From: Pyrocephalus nanus
Taxonomy: Eukaryota; Chordata; Aves; Passeriformes; Tyrannidae
Assembly: GCA_038380795.1 (NCBI GenBank)
Contig: CM076266.1
Coordinates: 16,776,145 to 16,840,144 of the forward strand
Direction of reading: 5' to 3'
Length of the DNA stretch: 64,000 nt
The translations under genes and the position numbers were made by a program. Each line of letters begins with the position of its first letter. Within the stretch, counting starts at the first letter, position 1. A model generated the notes under the pieces. It saw only the letters and a program-made list of their open reading frames with translations. It had not been told where the DNA came from and ran no database searches. Of the stretch, positions 13,501 through 24,325 are shown in pieces.

Positions 13501-16500
13501 GGATATAAGATAAATCATGGGCAATTAATAAGGCATGTAAGGATGTATTAAACACTGCATTTGAGAAATAACATGTAGGAAAGCATGCTCAGCTTAAATT
13601 AGATTTGTGCTACCTTTCAGAGTTTCAGATCAAGAACTGTAAGTCAACAGTAGCACTAAAATTATACAGTGCCAGAATCTTGCCAAGTTTTTGTTTGTAA
13701 GAATGGTCACCACGTCAAGAAGAAGTGGAGTTACTAACTAAGTCTGGCATCTTTAGAGGTGAAGGTTTCATGCTGTATTGTACGAGATATGTTGGTACAT
13801 TTTCTAACAGGTGGTGCTCTCTGGCCTTACAAGAAGCAGTGAGGCTCTAATGGTGTTCAGTCTGACCTAGAACAACACCCTGAGAGGTCTGGGAACCAGA
13901 TCAGAGGATTTGAATCAGAATTTCTAGTTATCTGAAACAGAGAAATTTTGGGTCCAACAAGAGAGAGATTTTGATGGACAAGATAGCGAATTTAAGAGCT
14001 CCTGCTTCAACATTTCAAGAATAAAATTCCGTTTCAGACCTGCAACTTTTCTTTCCTTGACTGTGCACGGATAAGCAGAGCATTTTGAGTATGTTTTGCA
14101 ATTGTTTCTCTCAGGATACCATCATCTCCTTTTCAGCATTGTCTTTACAAGGTAGGAAATTAAAAAGTCGTGCCAAGTGAGGAAAAAATCCCAGGAGTAT
14201 TTTTCCTTGTTGATTTTCTGAATCAGGGCACAAACACACACACACGAGCACAATAGATTGCGTACAGCTCCTACGTCACGTTAGAGCTGAACCATCAACA
14301 GCATTTGGCTGGGGCATTTGTGTGATGCATATAAAGTATTTTTAGTGCTTCCTTGTCTTAGCACTCTTATGTCCACACAAAACAGAAAGATGGAAAGCAG
14401 TGGGTGGCAGTGATGGAAATGTGTCATCATTATGAAGCAGTAATGTCTAGATAGTATTTAATGCTAATTAGCAGTGCTGCAGATCAGTTTGTCCTCAGCT
14501 CTCAGTGTGGCCCCACGTCCTTAGGTAAAATTGCTCTCAACAGGTATAAAATTTTTGGCTGAGAATGTGAAAATCAGGAATTGATAGGTGGCATGGCTGC
14601 ATCCTTGGCTGGAGCATTCTGTTTGTGACTGAGGCAATGATAATTTTGATGTTTTTACTGATTCTGAGGTGGTGCAGGGTTTTTGATGGTTTGGTTATTG
14701 TTGTGTTTTTGTTTTTTTTTTTATTTCCTCAATTCCTTGTTTCTTCACCTGGGAAGCACAAAGTTTTTGAAATTAACTATCATCCCAATCAAACTGTCAT
14801 GCACAAAATCGCAGCTGCTTGTTTGCAGTGTACCAAGTTAATATGGATTATGAAATCAAAATTTAATAAAAGCAACACACAGAATGTAATTCAGCTGAAT
14901 TTAGTGTATGAAACCTTTCACTTTCTGAAATTTCACAATCAGTGATATATTTTTAAGAGGCCTTTTCATCCTGTGCTTTCTTTGTACATATATAACGACC
15001 ACCTTAATGTTTATTCGTTGGCAGAAAGGAAAATTGACTGGCAGAATGCCATGCTATGAGCATAGATGGAACTGGCAAAACATCCATAGCAAAGGCTTCA
15101 GTGCCTCTCCATTTGCCAGCACATGGCCATTATTCTTCCAGTGGGATGATTTAGAAATAAATAAGAGTTAAACTGAATTGGAATTTGCATGCATATGAAG
15201 CTGGAACGACTTGGTAGGACCAGACCTGAATCCGTTGTTCTTCATTTTGCTTGTGTTTTTTAATTAGGTTAAATTTTTAGGTCCTCATTTCTGATTCTTA
15301 AGTAATATTAGTGAATTCTAAAGAAATTAAATAGATTTTGCAGTCTTCAAAAGAAAGCATGATAGAATCTGGACAACACATTGCCAGATATTTCAAAGTG
15401 TTCTTCTATCACCCTTTATTTGCAGATGTGGCAGGTTATGTGCCTTCAGACTTTGTGCCTTTATAGTCAGCTGAAATGGTTCTGCTCACTTTCCTGTTGA
15501 ATGAAGGTTCTCTTCTATTTCATGTTAGTTGAAAAAGTTCTCTGCCACTGCCTGTCTAGGTGGTTCTTTGGGGCGGATCTTATGACTCTGGCAAGAAAAC
15601 TCAACATGGCAAGGTCTCAGCCTTCAGTAAAGACGTGGGTGTTTTGAGGCCTTTGAAGGCAGAGTAGGCAGAACATATTGAGGTCATTCCATCTGTATGG
15701 GTTCACTCAGGCACAGGCACCTAAAATGCCTGTTCATGAAAAATAGTTTGTCTCTGGCCCATGTTAGGGGCCAGTGGAGTCTGGGGAAGAGGGAGGCTCT
15801 GAACACGGGAGAGCAACCTTCCCTTCATACCACCTACAACAGCATTCCCTACAGAGCTGAAACCAAGGAGTGGGAAGTATCAGCCTGCAGATGCAGAGTC
15901 TCTTGTTGCCTATTTTCAGTGCAGCTCAAAAGGGAGGCACATCGTGGATCCCGATATTGTCACCTTTGAGAAGCATGTAGGGAAGGACAGAGGTCTGACT
16001 TGTGCAAGGGTGGAAGAAGTTAGGAGTGCCAGGGGAAGTGAGTTCAGCAGATTGAGGTGCGGGAGGAGGAAAACAAAACAAAGAGGGAAGGAACAAGTTG
16101 GAGGAAATGTGAGAGAACAAAGACCAGAGAGGAAAAGAAAGTGGTGAAAAAGGCTGGAGTGGAAAATTACTTTGAGAAAGGCTGAGAAGTTGAACAGAAA
16201 AGGGAAAACCACAGATGGCTGATAGAGACTGACCAGTTTTTCTTTAAGAATTGCCAGTTCCTCCTTGTCATTTATAGGAGTGTAACAAAACCAGGTGGGG
16301 TCTCTGACAAGTCAGCCAGCTCAACCACTGAGACTGCTATCAGTGTGGAGGGCCATCTGGCAACTCCAGCTCCTTAAGCTTCCATTTTCCTTGACAGTTT
16401 GCTATGTATAAGGTGACAGTGATACTGCCACCTGGAAGCTGTAATTCCCAAGCCTTTAGTGTGCACAGCAGTCAACAAAGAAGCTGAATGGTAGCCAGGG

Positions 16501-19500
16501 CTGCCAAACTCACACTTTTCCCCAGAAAGAGAAGCATGGTGCCCTAAGGTATAGTCTTTTCTCAATCTCTGCCTCACTGGAAATGACCAAACCTTTGTTT
16601 CCCTGATATATTCCTCTTCCAAGTAGAGATTTTTGTTCTCCTTTTCCTTTCTTTGTGGTGAAGAAATTAAATTCCTTGGAATCTCCCAAAGGACAAATAT
16701 TCAGGGATCAGGCTTGTGGGATTGTTGGCCTCCATGAAACATCACAGTAAGGCAGATGACCTTCGGGAACATCATAGTATAGCAGTACAAGCCCTTTTTT
16801 CAGCACTACATTTTATTTTCGCAACCTCAGTTGCATTACTTGGCATGTTCTGTCAGTAATTTATAACACTATCTGAGGGGATAATGCCAGGTTCATGTGG
16901 GCAGAGGTAGATTTGTTGCTGTAATGAGGAACATCACTCTTAATAAGGTGTGGCTGACAGACATGCCTACAACACAGAAAGGCTCTGTGAGCCCTGAGAC
17001 ATTTGTTCGCTGAGTGCACCAGCACTATTAGTATCTGCACCTTCCATGGGGATTTAACACAGCCTTGTCTGCTGTAGCCTGGCAATACAGCAAGTTGAAC
17101 CTAGTAGCTAAACTCAAGGAAACCAAGAATATCTCCCATGAGAAGCCTGACCTCTAACATCTCAGCTTATCCATAAAGATTGCAAGTTTTATGATTCAGA
17201 CTCTGCTCTTAATCGCACAAGTTCAAAGCCGAAATAACCCTTACCGAAATCCAAATTCCTATGTGTGTTTCAGACCAGGAGATCAGGGGTAGAAATCTAG
17301 ATCAGTGTTTATGCTGCAGTCCCTGCAGTCAGTTCTTCCATTTAAAAAAACTTAGTGTAGCAAATGTAAGAAGCCATTCTCTTGTCACTGCTGGCAGCGC
17401 AGGGATTGTTGTCAGCTGACAGACAGCAAAAGTCATCAGTGTGATGGGGCTCAGGAAGTCACGAGGCAAAAAGAACAGGACGTGATACAGATCATAGTTA
17501 CAAGTCAGCACTCTCCTATGTAGCAGGGTCTTTTTTCCACAGTTAATACATCCATATCAGTTAGCTTACAGTTGCGAAATCCTTGTAATGGCACTTGTAG
17601 TGATGCGTGCAATAACCATAATATGACAACATCTTTGTATGCTCACTGCTGGTCAGTGGAAGTTCATTATTTATTCAGATTGATTTAATTTCCCAGAGGA
17701 ACCCAGGTCCAGTTAACTTTTAGGGAAGATCAGTGCTTGATGAATTCACTTAGGCACCTTTTACAACTCCAACTTCAGTGCTCAGGGGGGAAAAAGATTA
17801 TTGTTTTTTCCTTTCCTGAAATTCATTTGGATCTTTAAGCAACCCAGACAGTTTGGTTTGACTGAGGCTGCTGATTCTGGTTCAGATAGAAACAAAATTA
17901 CAGAAATCTCTTGAGAGTGAATAATTTAATAGATTTCTAGCAGTGAAAAGAACATAAGTACATACCAGGGTATTAATTGCCCTGGCAATATTTTTGACAC
18001 AGGGAATCAAACCTTGCAGAACTTTATGAGTTTAATCTATACAAATTGAAAAAAAACGTTGAGTCTTCATGAAGAGTTTGTTGCAAGTGTATTATTATGC
18101 ATTATATTGATTATAGTCCTCACTATATTGCCTAGCTCAAATTTAAACTCCAGTGCTAAAGTAATCCATGATCCAGTGAGCTACAGTCAGTACTGAGGCG
18201 GGTGAGTTTATTTTGACTTAAACATCTGTGGTGGAGTTCTTGCTGTGCCAGTCTCTGGCAGTGGTTTGGTACTGCTCAGCTTTGCCCAGATAGGAGAGTA
18301 CCATAACTTATTTTTCAAGTTGTTTTGGGGAATAAGGGATAGGAAAGAAAGACAGACATGAATGTGTGAATACCTCTCTCATGCAGCATTAATATGCATT
18401 TCTTTGTATTGTTCCAGGAGGTGCTAGAGCTTGCTTTCTCTATATTGTATGACTCAAGTGGCCAGTTGAATTTCATTGCTCCAGACAAGCATGAGGTAAG
18501 TCAAGTTCAGAGTACAGAAATTTCTTTGAAGCCATGTGAGTTGCTTTAAGGCAAGAGACAGCTTTGTAAGAACATAAGAATGGGCATCTTGGCCCAGAGT
18601 ACAGGTCCATCTAAATCAGTGTCACATCTCAAAACAAAGTGAAAGCCAAGGAATTAGTATAGGAACAAGACCTTCTGCAATTTTCTTGCATAACTGAGCC
18701 ACAGAAGAAACATGATTTTTATTAAAGATCAGGATTTCTAAGCCCTCCTGAAATATGAGCCACAAGAAAGAGAAATGAGAGAGCTCAGGCAGACCTTGCA
18801 GTTCCACAGACCTTGCTCACCATTTCCTGATGGAATAGATTTCTTTTGGTCTGCTCTACTTTAGTAGACAATGGAGAACATTTCTGTGTGTTCACTTTAG
18901 CGAACTTTACTTCAGCACTGGAGATTTGTACAGCCAAGCTTTCAAAGAATCCCTGCCAGCCTCACCTCATTTTGACAATGCCAACATAATCAAGGGTGAT
19001 TATACCATCGCTGGGTCTCAATTTCAGCCAAAGACTTGTGCTCTCCAGAATGGCATATCCCCTTATTCTCAGCGTCACATGGCTTAAGACCATTCATGAC
19101 AGGTGGTCACAGAAGGCGCTGTCTCTTCCATCTCCACAGGGAAGTGTTTTGCAGTGGCTTTCATTTGTATAAAGACAGTGTAAATACCAATAGCAAGGAT
19201 GAATGGCAACCTCTTCCCTGCTCCCTTCTCTTACTAAACAACACAAGGAAACAGACAACATCATTGCCTTTCCGGAGGTGATGGGATTAATTTGCCTAAT
19301 TGTATGAAAGCATTGGATGTGTTTCTCTCAAAGAACTTTCAAGTGAAGGTTTAGCAGAATGCACTATATATAAAAAAAAAATCCTTCTTATTTCTAAAGC
19401 AAGAAGAGTTGGTGTTACATTTGCACACTTATTTTGTGTTATCGCATTTGGTCTCAATTCAAAACACTGTTGCTAGAGAAGATTGCATTTAACTGCATTA

Positions 19501-22500
19501 TACTGTAGTGTTAAAAAAGTGCATGAAATTGTTTTACTAGTGAAGTGTATTTAGTTATGCTGCTTCAACATTTTCAGTTCTGAACTGAAACCTTCAAATA
19601 AATGTTAATTTTAGGAGAGGAAGTAGAGTTATGCTCATTTGGGTTTTTCTATGGATTAATATTTGAGTATCATTTTCAAGTATGTTCATTCCAGAGAAGT
19701 AGTTGCTCATCAATTTTCCTGTAAGGGAAAGCAGCAATAGGATCCCAGGCACAATGTGCCACTAGAGCTGTAGTTCCAAGCAAAGCATAATTGTCTTCAT
19801 CCTCTGAACTGAACATATCAGAAATAGATGATCTCTGATATTAATTCTCCACAAACTGCATTTTAGACTGTTTGAGCAAATGGTCATGAAAAGCAAAAAA
19901 TTTTTCAGCCACTGTATCTGAAATATAGTCTATAGCTACAAGTGGATTTTAATGGTCTGAATGTTCAAAACCTGCTAAGGCACCCCACTGACGGGCAGCA
20001 GCAGTGAGATGCACTAACTCAGTTGCTCATGATTGTGTTAAAACACCTATCATCTTCATTTCTCTTTCTGATCTTGTGCAGCTTCTTCAAAATAAAATTA
20101 TGTTCAAAAAAATGGCCAGAGGCAGCTGTCTCTGCCGCCGCTTGACAGTTCTCAAATGAAAGTTTTTAAAAGCACATCTCACTTCCTCTGTACTTTTCCA
20201 TGGCCTGCAGAAGAGTGAGTTGTGATTAAAGTAGAAAATACACGTGTTCAGAGGAAGCACCCACAAGGAAAGGCAAAGTGGCATATTGTGAAGCCCGTGA
20301 CTCTTCACCGAAGTAACTGGGATGCCTGTCGATAGAAGTGCTAATTTAGCAGCACTGCCAACCTGGGAGATTTGTTGGTGGCATTTCAAGATTTGGAAAG
20401 CTTTCAGGAGTGATGTTCGTACGTGGCAATGTCAGGTCAGACTTGCAGGGGTTTTTTAAGTATTTCTGCAGTCCTTGGACTGTAGAGTGAGGTTGGAAGG
20501 TGGGAATTGAGTGTGTCCTAAAAATAAAAACTGAGCTAGGATCATAGGACAATTCTGGTTGTAAGGGACCTTGGAGCTGTCCCCAGTCTGACCTCCTGCT
20601 CAGAGCAGGTCAGTGATGAGCTCAGACCAGGTTGCTTGGGGCTACATCCAGATGGATGAAGCCTGCACAACCTTTCTAGTTCCACTCTCTTGACTCCCAA
20701 GGCAATTCTTTAATAAAATCTCATTACTGAACCAGGATCGTTGAGATTTGGATCTCATTCTTGCCCACTTTAGTTTGGCAATTCCCTTAGCCATCTGTTG
20801 GAGATTACTGGTAGCCAAAGGATTCATTACTGTGAGATCATTCCATTGTATTTGTTTTTCATTTAAATACTTAATAACTGGTTTCAACTACATAGCAAAA
20901 GGTGGATTAATCTTATCCTTGATTTTTGACAGAGAAACTGATGAGGGAGACCATAATTAGGTTTCATTGGAGTTTTATGAAAATGAATCTCTCGTAAATT
21001 AATTTTTCAGTGGCTCTTAGTCTCTTTTGCATATTAAAAAGAAAAAAGATTCTGAATGAATGCCTCTGTTTTTCCACCATCTCATTAGGATGTCTCTCTG
21101 CTTAAAATGTACAGGAGTTTAATTAGATGCACTTGCCAATACAGAGATTAGAGAGGAAGCCCCTTTTCCAGGCCATTGCGCTAATCTGAATTGTGGCCAG
21201 AATTCGGTTTCTGTGGGCCCTGAATGAGTTATATCTGGAAGAGGAGAGAACTGCAGTTCTGCTTTCCAGTCCTCTGGGACTTCTCCCCAGAGAAAGCACT
21301 GGCCGTACTCGCTGAGCAGATGATGGACGATTTATGTCGGGGGCTGCATCTGTTGAATGGATGCTCTGCGCTTCTGTAACCTGAGCAGAGCCTTTTGCTT
21401 TCCTGTTCCTTTCCTCATAATGAATCTGGGGAAAACTCTCCCAAAGAAAGATTTCAAGTCCATCATAAAAGATTATAGTCTGTTCAAAAAATAACCACAT
21501 TTCTAGGATAGCTCATTTCTTTTCCTGGTGTTCTACATACACTCCACAAAAATTACATGCTTTAAAACTCTTCAGTGGCACACTCCGACAGCCTGGAATT
21601 GGCAGGCTAAGTTGTTTATTTAGTACTTGTTAGCAGGACAGCCTGAACTCTAAAGTCTCTTCTATATAGCTGATCTCATGTTAAAGCTGCAGCTTTACTT
21701 GCCAACACCCTGGGTGAAATCCTCGCTCTGCTACTGTTTTGTCACTGATTTAAATGGGTCGGATTTCACTTTGGATGTTGAAGTGTGTTAACCCATCCTA
21801 TTTTTAAAATATGCCCTTTTTTTGGATGAAGACATACCCCAATAGGGGGGTTTCTCTCTCTTCCTTAAAAATAATCCCCATTTCTGTTGTGGGATGAAGT
21901 CAACCATGGCTATATTTAAACTTGGCGGTATCATGTAGCAAATGGTCAGCTAAATTTAAAATCCATTTTTTGGCGTGAAAAGCAGCAGAAGTATTTGTAA
22001 GATAAAAATGCAGTTACAGTTGATTTAATTTTTCTCCTGCAAACTAGGACACAAGTTCATGATTGAAATCTTTATTTTTAGATGACAGCATTTGAGTACT
22101 TCTGTTCATAGTCGAATAAATGGCTTGTAGTAATAAATGAAAGTGACTTATTCAATAGAAATTGACTCTAGATCACCGATCTCCCTTGGGTTTGTTGCTG
22201 ATTTAAAATGGTTATTCAGCCCACGTTTATCACAAGCTGTCAGCTGTTGGGAAAGATGGCATCTTCTATTAGGAAAAAGCTAACAGTAAGGAAAAGGTTT
22301 CAGAGGCCAGTTCAGCATTTGCAGCACTTAGTATTACATCCAAGCAGCTTGACATTTAATTTTAATGAAGGATATAGCATTATCTGGCTTGTTTTCACAA
22401 TATGTTATTTCATGGAAAACAGGGCTAAAGAAGGCATAGATATCTGAGGCTATCTTTGTGCAGGTCAGCTGATACTACTTAATATATAGGAAAGCAAACT

Positions 22501-23209
22501 GCAATAAAACTACATAGTACAGGATTTCATACACAGTTGAGAAGGATTTGGGGGTGAGATTCAGCTCACCTAAATTAAACTGTCATGGAATTAAAAGTTT
22601 AGTTAGCGTAAGATAATCAGGCCTTTTTAATAGGTACTGGGGAAAGAGAATGAGATTAGTAAAGGAGATTTATCCAGAGGTTCATTGTCCTAAGTTAGAT
22701 ATAACTCCTATAACTGCTTTGTGCAACAAACCCCAAGACTTCTTCAACAAGAAGTTTGGAGGAGATACCAAATTGGCAAACAACTAAATACTGTCATTTC
22801 TTCCCATTTTTATGGAATTGTTTTTCCATTTTCTGACCAGCTCAGTGAAACATGCCCTCTTCATTATATGAGCTAGTAAATGCATCAACCTAATTTTAGG
22901 TCTCTCTGTAAGTCCCTGTGGGAGCAATACCTCTAGAGGACCAGGCCAGACAAGCAGTTTGTGTATGAAAAGTCTATTAATGATAGTTTTTATCCCTTTC
23001 CTGTGCAGTATTGTGTATGGACCGATGGTTTGAACGCCCTCCTTGGGAAGGATATGTTGAGTGATCTAACGCGGAACGACTTAGACACGCTGCTCAGCAT
23101 GGAGATAAAGCTACGCCTCCTTGACTTGGAAAATATACAGATCCCAGATGCTCCCCCACCTATCCCAAAGGAGCCCAGCAACTACGACTTTGTTTATGAC
23201 TGTAACTGA
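1402..23209 (+). CDS. ELMO1: ELMO1 (engulfment and cell motility protein 1), C-terminal 193 codons, spliced from five exons
   Basis: ELMO1 is a cytoplasmic scaffold that binds DOCK1 (DOCK180) and DOCK2 to form a two-part exchange factor for RAC, used in engulfment of dying cells, migration and membrane ruffling. Five exons join in phase into 193 codons ending at TGA 23207-23209; the full protein is usually 727 residues, so this is roughly residue 535 to the end. The order seen is a helix ([16 protein letters not shown]), the atypical PH domain (from [10 protein letters not shown] through to the [15 protein letters not shown] helix), then the proline-rich tail [12 protein letters not shown] that docks on the DOCK SH3 domain, and the terminal FVYDCN. 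The near-identity to known vertebrate ELMO1 and the [10 protein letters not shown] tail favour ELMO1 over ELMO2 or ELMO3. The upstream exons (RBD, armadillo repeats and ELMO domain) lie left of the window. The gene looks intact. Confidence 0.97.
1515..9347 (+). other. ELMO1 intron, 7.8 kb
   Basis: Bounded by donor GTATAG (1515) and acceptor AACAG (9343-9347). Only short random open frames were seen on either strand. It contains a GT/T-rich low-complexity stretch at 6386-6440 and otherwise unique AT-rich DNA. I recognise no young transposon here. Confidence 0.85.
6386..6440. repeat. GTTT/GTT low-complexity stretch
   Basis: T and G only for long runs (TTTGTTTGTTTTGTTGG, then TTTTTTTGTTGTTGG). 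It could descend from a microsatellite or a reverse-oriented poly(A) tail. Confidence 0.7.
9348..9455 (+). CDS. ELMO1: ELMO1 coding exon, PH domain part 1
   Basis: The acceptor TTTTAACAG ends at 9347 and the donor GTAAGT begins at 9456. The exon has 108 bases, entering in phase 1 and leaving in phase 1. It reads [18 protein letters not shown] followed by [18 protein letters not shown]. These are PH-domain beta strands with the WYCRLSPN core and an acidic loop. The trailing T joins TG of the next exon to give Leu (DKL-PVADIK). An open frame runs through the exon from 9311 and past the donor to 9499, but the flanks do not resemble ELMO1 and are intronic. Confidence 0.96.
9456..12975 (+). other. 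ELMO1 intron, 3.5 kb
   Basis: Donor GTAAGT at 9456, acceptor TGCAG at 12971-12975. It contains a small 16-base tandem duplication at 9839-9867 and a T run at 11095-11107. The 131-codon minus-strand open frame at 11116-11511 has no recognisable domain. Confidence 0.85.
9839..9867. repeat. Two-copy tandem repeat, period 16
   Basis: TTGTTATTGTGAG occurs at 9839-9851 and again at 9855-9867, separated by ATG. This looks like a simple duplication inside the intron. Confidence 0.85.
12976..13058 (+). CDS. ELMO1: ELMO1 coding exon, PH domain part 2
   Basis: The acceptor TTTTTAATGCAG ends at 12975 and the donor GTATAG begins at 13059. The exon has 83 bases: two that complete the split Leu and 27 codons reading [14 protein letters not shown], then [13 protein letters not shown]. 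It leaves in phase 0. It supplies the middle strands of the PH domain ([16 protein letters not shown]), which match ELMO1 almost residue for residue. It is too short to stand out as an open reading frame and was found by scanning the intron for the missing ELMO1 segment. Confidence 0.96.
14230..14247. repeat. Short CA-rich run
   Basis: An interrupted run of about eight CA units (ACAAACACACACACACGA). Minor microsatellite. Confidence 0.75.
15965..16215. repeat. Polypurine-biased stretch in ELMO1 intron
   Basis: For about 250 bases the + strand is strongly A+G rich (blocks such as GGGAGGAGGAAAAC and GAGAGGAAAAGAAAGTGG). The bias creates two overlapping minus-strand open frames (15916-16212 and 15926-16120) that read as Ser/Leu/Phe/Pro-rich noise; they are not genes. 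Confidence 0.7.
18418..18495 (+). CDS. ELMO1: ELMO1 coding exon, PH domain part 3
   Basis: The acceptor TTGTTCCAG ends at 18417 and the donor GTAAGT begins at 18496. The exon has 78 bases, exactly 26 codons, in phase 0 at both ends. It reads [12 protein letters not shown], then [14 protein letters not shown]. It carries the late PH-domain strands. The SSGQ stretch lies in a loop where mammalian ELMO1, as I remember it, has SNCQ; this would be a small, tolerated lineage difference. This exon too is absent from a plain open-reading-frame scan. Confidence 0.96.
18566..18625. repeat. Old sauropsid-type interspersed repeat fragment
   Basis: The word AAGAACATAAGAATGGGCAT, followed by a 'GGTCCATCTAAATCAGTG' block, matches a repeat I recall as common in turtles and crocodilians and sparse in birds. 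I cannot name the family with confidence. It is diverged and short. Confidence 0.5.
20541..20660 (-). mobile_element. CR1 LINE 3'-end fragment, reverse orientation
   Basis: The stretch opens with ATCATAGGACAATTCTGG, then GTAAGGGACCTTGGAG, and later CTCAGACCAGGTTGCT, in the order expected of a reversed avian CR1 3' end. It is diverged and 5'-truncated, and lies in the last ELMO1 intron. Confidence 0.85.
23009..23209 (+). CDS. ELMO1: ELMO1 last coding exon: PH C-terminal helix and PxxP tail
   Basis: The acceptor CCTTTCCTGTGCAG ends at 23008. Sixty-six codons follow in phase 0, beginning [17 protein letters not shown], and the TGA is at 23207-23209. YCVWTDG is the last PH strand. The segment [20 protein letters not shown] is the C-terminal helix of the PH domain and its extension, which packs against [16 protein letters not shown] is the SH3-binding tail and [10 protein letters not shown] the C-terminus. 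An upstream in-frame ATG at 22961 lies in the intron and should not be used as a start. The exon is complete and carries no lesion. Confidence 0.97.
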   Translation, partial: YCVWTDGLNALLGKDMLSDLTRNDLDTLLSMEIKLRLLDLENIQIPDAPPPIPKEPSNYDFVYDCN

Positions 23210-23265
23210 GGCAGTCACTGAAACTTGCTTTGAAACTGGAAATATATTATAACTGGAGAGATATT

Positions 23266-23286
23266 TAAAAAAAAAAAAAAAAAAAA
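23266..23286. repeat. 21-base A tract in ELMO1 3'UTR
   Basis: An uninterrupted A run about 56 bases after the ELMO1 stop. It can misprime oligo-dT and mimic a transcript end. Confidence 0.9.
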
Positions 23287-23535
23287 GAAGAGTGTGAGTT
23301 AAAAAGAAACCTACTTTTGCACCTTGGATTTTGGCTTTGGGGAGGGATGTAGAAACACCTGCATTCCTTCCTGTTCCCTGCATCCCTTCCTTCCTCATTC
23401 CCATCTTCCCCATTGCTCATCCAAATCCACACTGCTTTAATTACCTTGTAATTGCAGGCTATTGGCCTTGCTTAAGGCAAAGACTGCCACTAAGAAGCAC
23501 CCTCCCAAGGACTTTTTTTACATTTTTAATACTGG

Positions 23536-23541
23536 AATAAA
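23536..23541 (+). terminator. Proximal poly(A) signal of ELMO1
   Basis: A canonical AATAAA lies about 330 bases after the ELMO1 stop. A TTGTTATC stretch some 20 bases downstream could serve as the GU-rich element. Use is inferred. Confidence 0.55.
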
Positions 23542-24319
23542 CATTCTTAACTGAAGGACGTTGTTATCAAACTGCATGCCTGTGAAACCCATGTGGCAGG
23601 GCAGAGGCTTTAACTGGAAGGAGGAGGGGTTTAGGGAGCAGAAGCAGCTACTGTAAGCAGAAGATTCCCCCAGACACTCACAGGAGTCTGCTCACAACTG
23701 AATCCAGTGCGATGATGAAATTCGTTAACTGCTTCCCAGTGCTTGCACCATTCGTCACTGTCATTATCCTTTTCACCGTCATCTCAACTCTTGCCACCAG
23801 CCTTCACCCAACTGTGATCGGCTCCCAGAACAGAAAGTCTTCAGGTTTTTGCTGTACCATACACTGCAATGCTGCAAGAGCTTTTAACTTCTTTTCCTCC
23901 CAGCTCTCACAATAGCCTCACACTAGCAGATCACTCTCACAGAACGGTGTGTGAAGCCACTAGTGCGTCCCATCCCTGTAGCATTCCCTAAGCCTCAGTT
24001 GCCTCTAAAATTGGCTTGTTGCTATTTGAAGTGATTTTTATTTTCTTGGTCCAAAGTTCAACAGTAATTTTCACAAATTAATTACAGCTGGCAAACATCC
24101 AGGTTTACATTGTTGTCATTGCTACAGTGTTAGAAAATTGCAAGGGATTTTTTTTTTGTACGGGTTCTAATTTTTTTATTTTATTTTGCCAAACAAATAT
24201 ATTTAATGAAAACTAATTTCATTGTGCATACTTTTGGGGAACAATATTTTTACTTAATTTCCATTTGGAACATTTGCCCTGAAGGGAAAAAGTAGTATTT
24301 CTCTTCAACTTCACTGTTG

Positions 24320-24325
24320 AATAAA
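24320..24325 (+). terminator. Distal poly(A) signal of ELMO1
   Basis: A canonical AATAAA sits in TTGAATAAAAACC, followed within 30 bases by a T-rich element (TTTGTTTTTCTTCTG). It is the best candidate for the main 3' end of ELMO1. Confidence 0.7.

Larger units (their letters stand above)
13059..18417 (+). other. ELMO1 intron, 5.4 kb
   Basis: Donor GTATAG at 13059, acceptor TTCCAG at 18412-18417. It contains a short CA-rich run (14230-14247), a CRE-like TACGTCA at 14272-14278 and a polypurine stretch at about 15965-16215. There are no genes. Confidence 0.85.
18496..23008 (+). other. ELMO1 last intron, 4.5 kb
   Basis: Donor GTAAGT at 18496, acceptor GTGCAG at 23003-23008. It holds an old interspersed repeat near the donor (about 18566-18625) and a minus-strand CR1 fragment (about 20541-20660). 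The rest is unique. Confidence 0.85.

Noticed and set aside
15916..16212. Overlapping minus-strand frames rich in Phe, Ser, Leu and Pro, looking like membrane segments
   Set aside because: Direct product of the polypurine bias on the + strand.
22961..23008. In-frame ATG and 16 codons just before the last ELMO1 exon
   Set aside because: They lie within the intron ahead of a strong acceptor; ELMO1 homology begins exactly at 23009.
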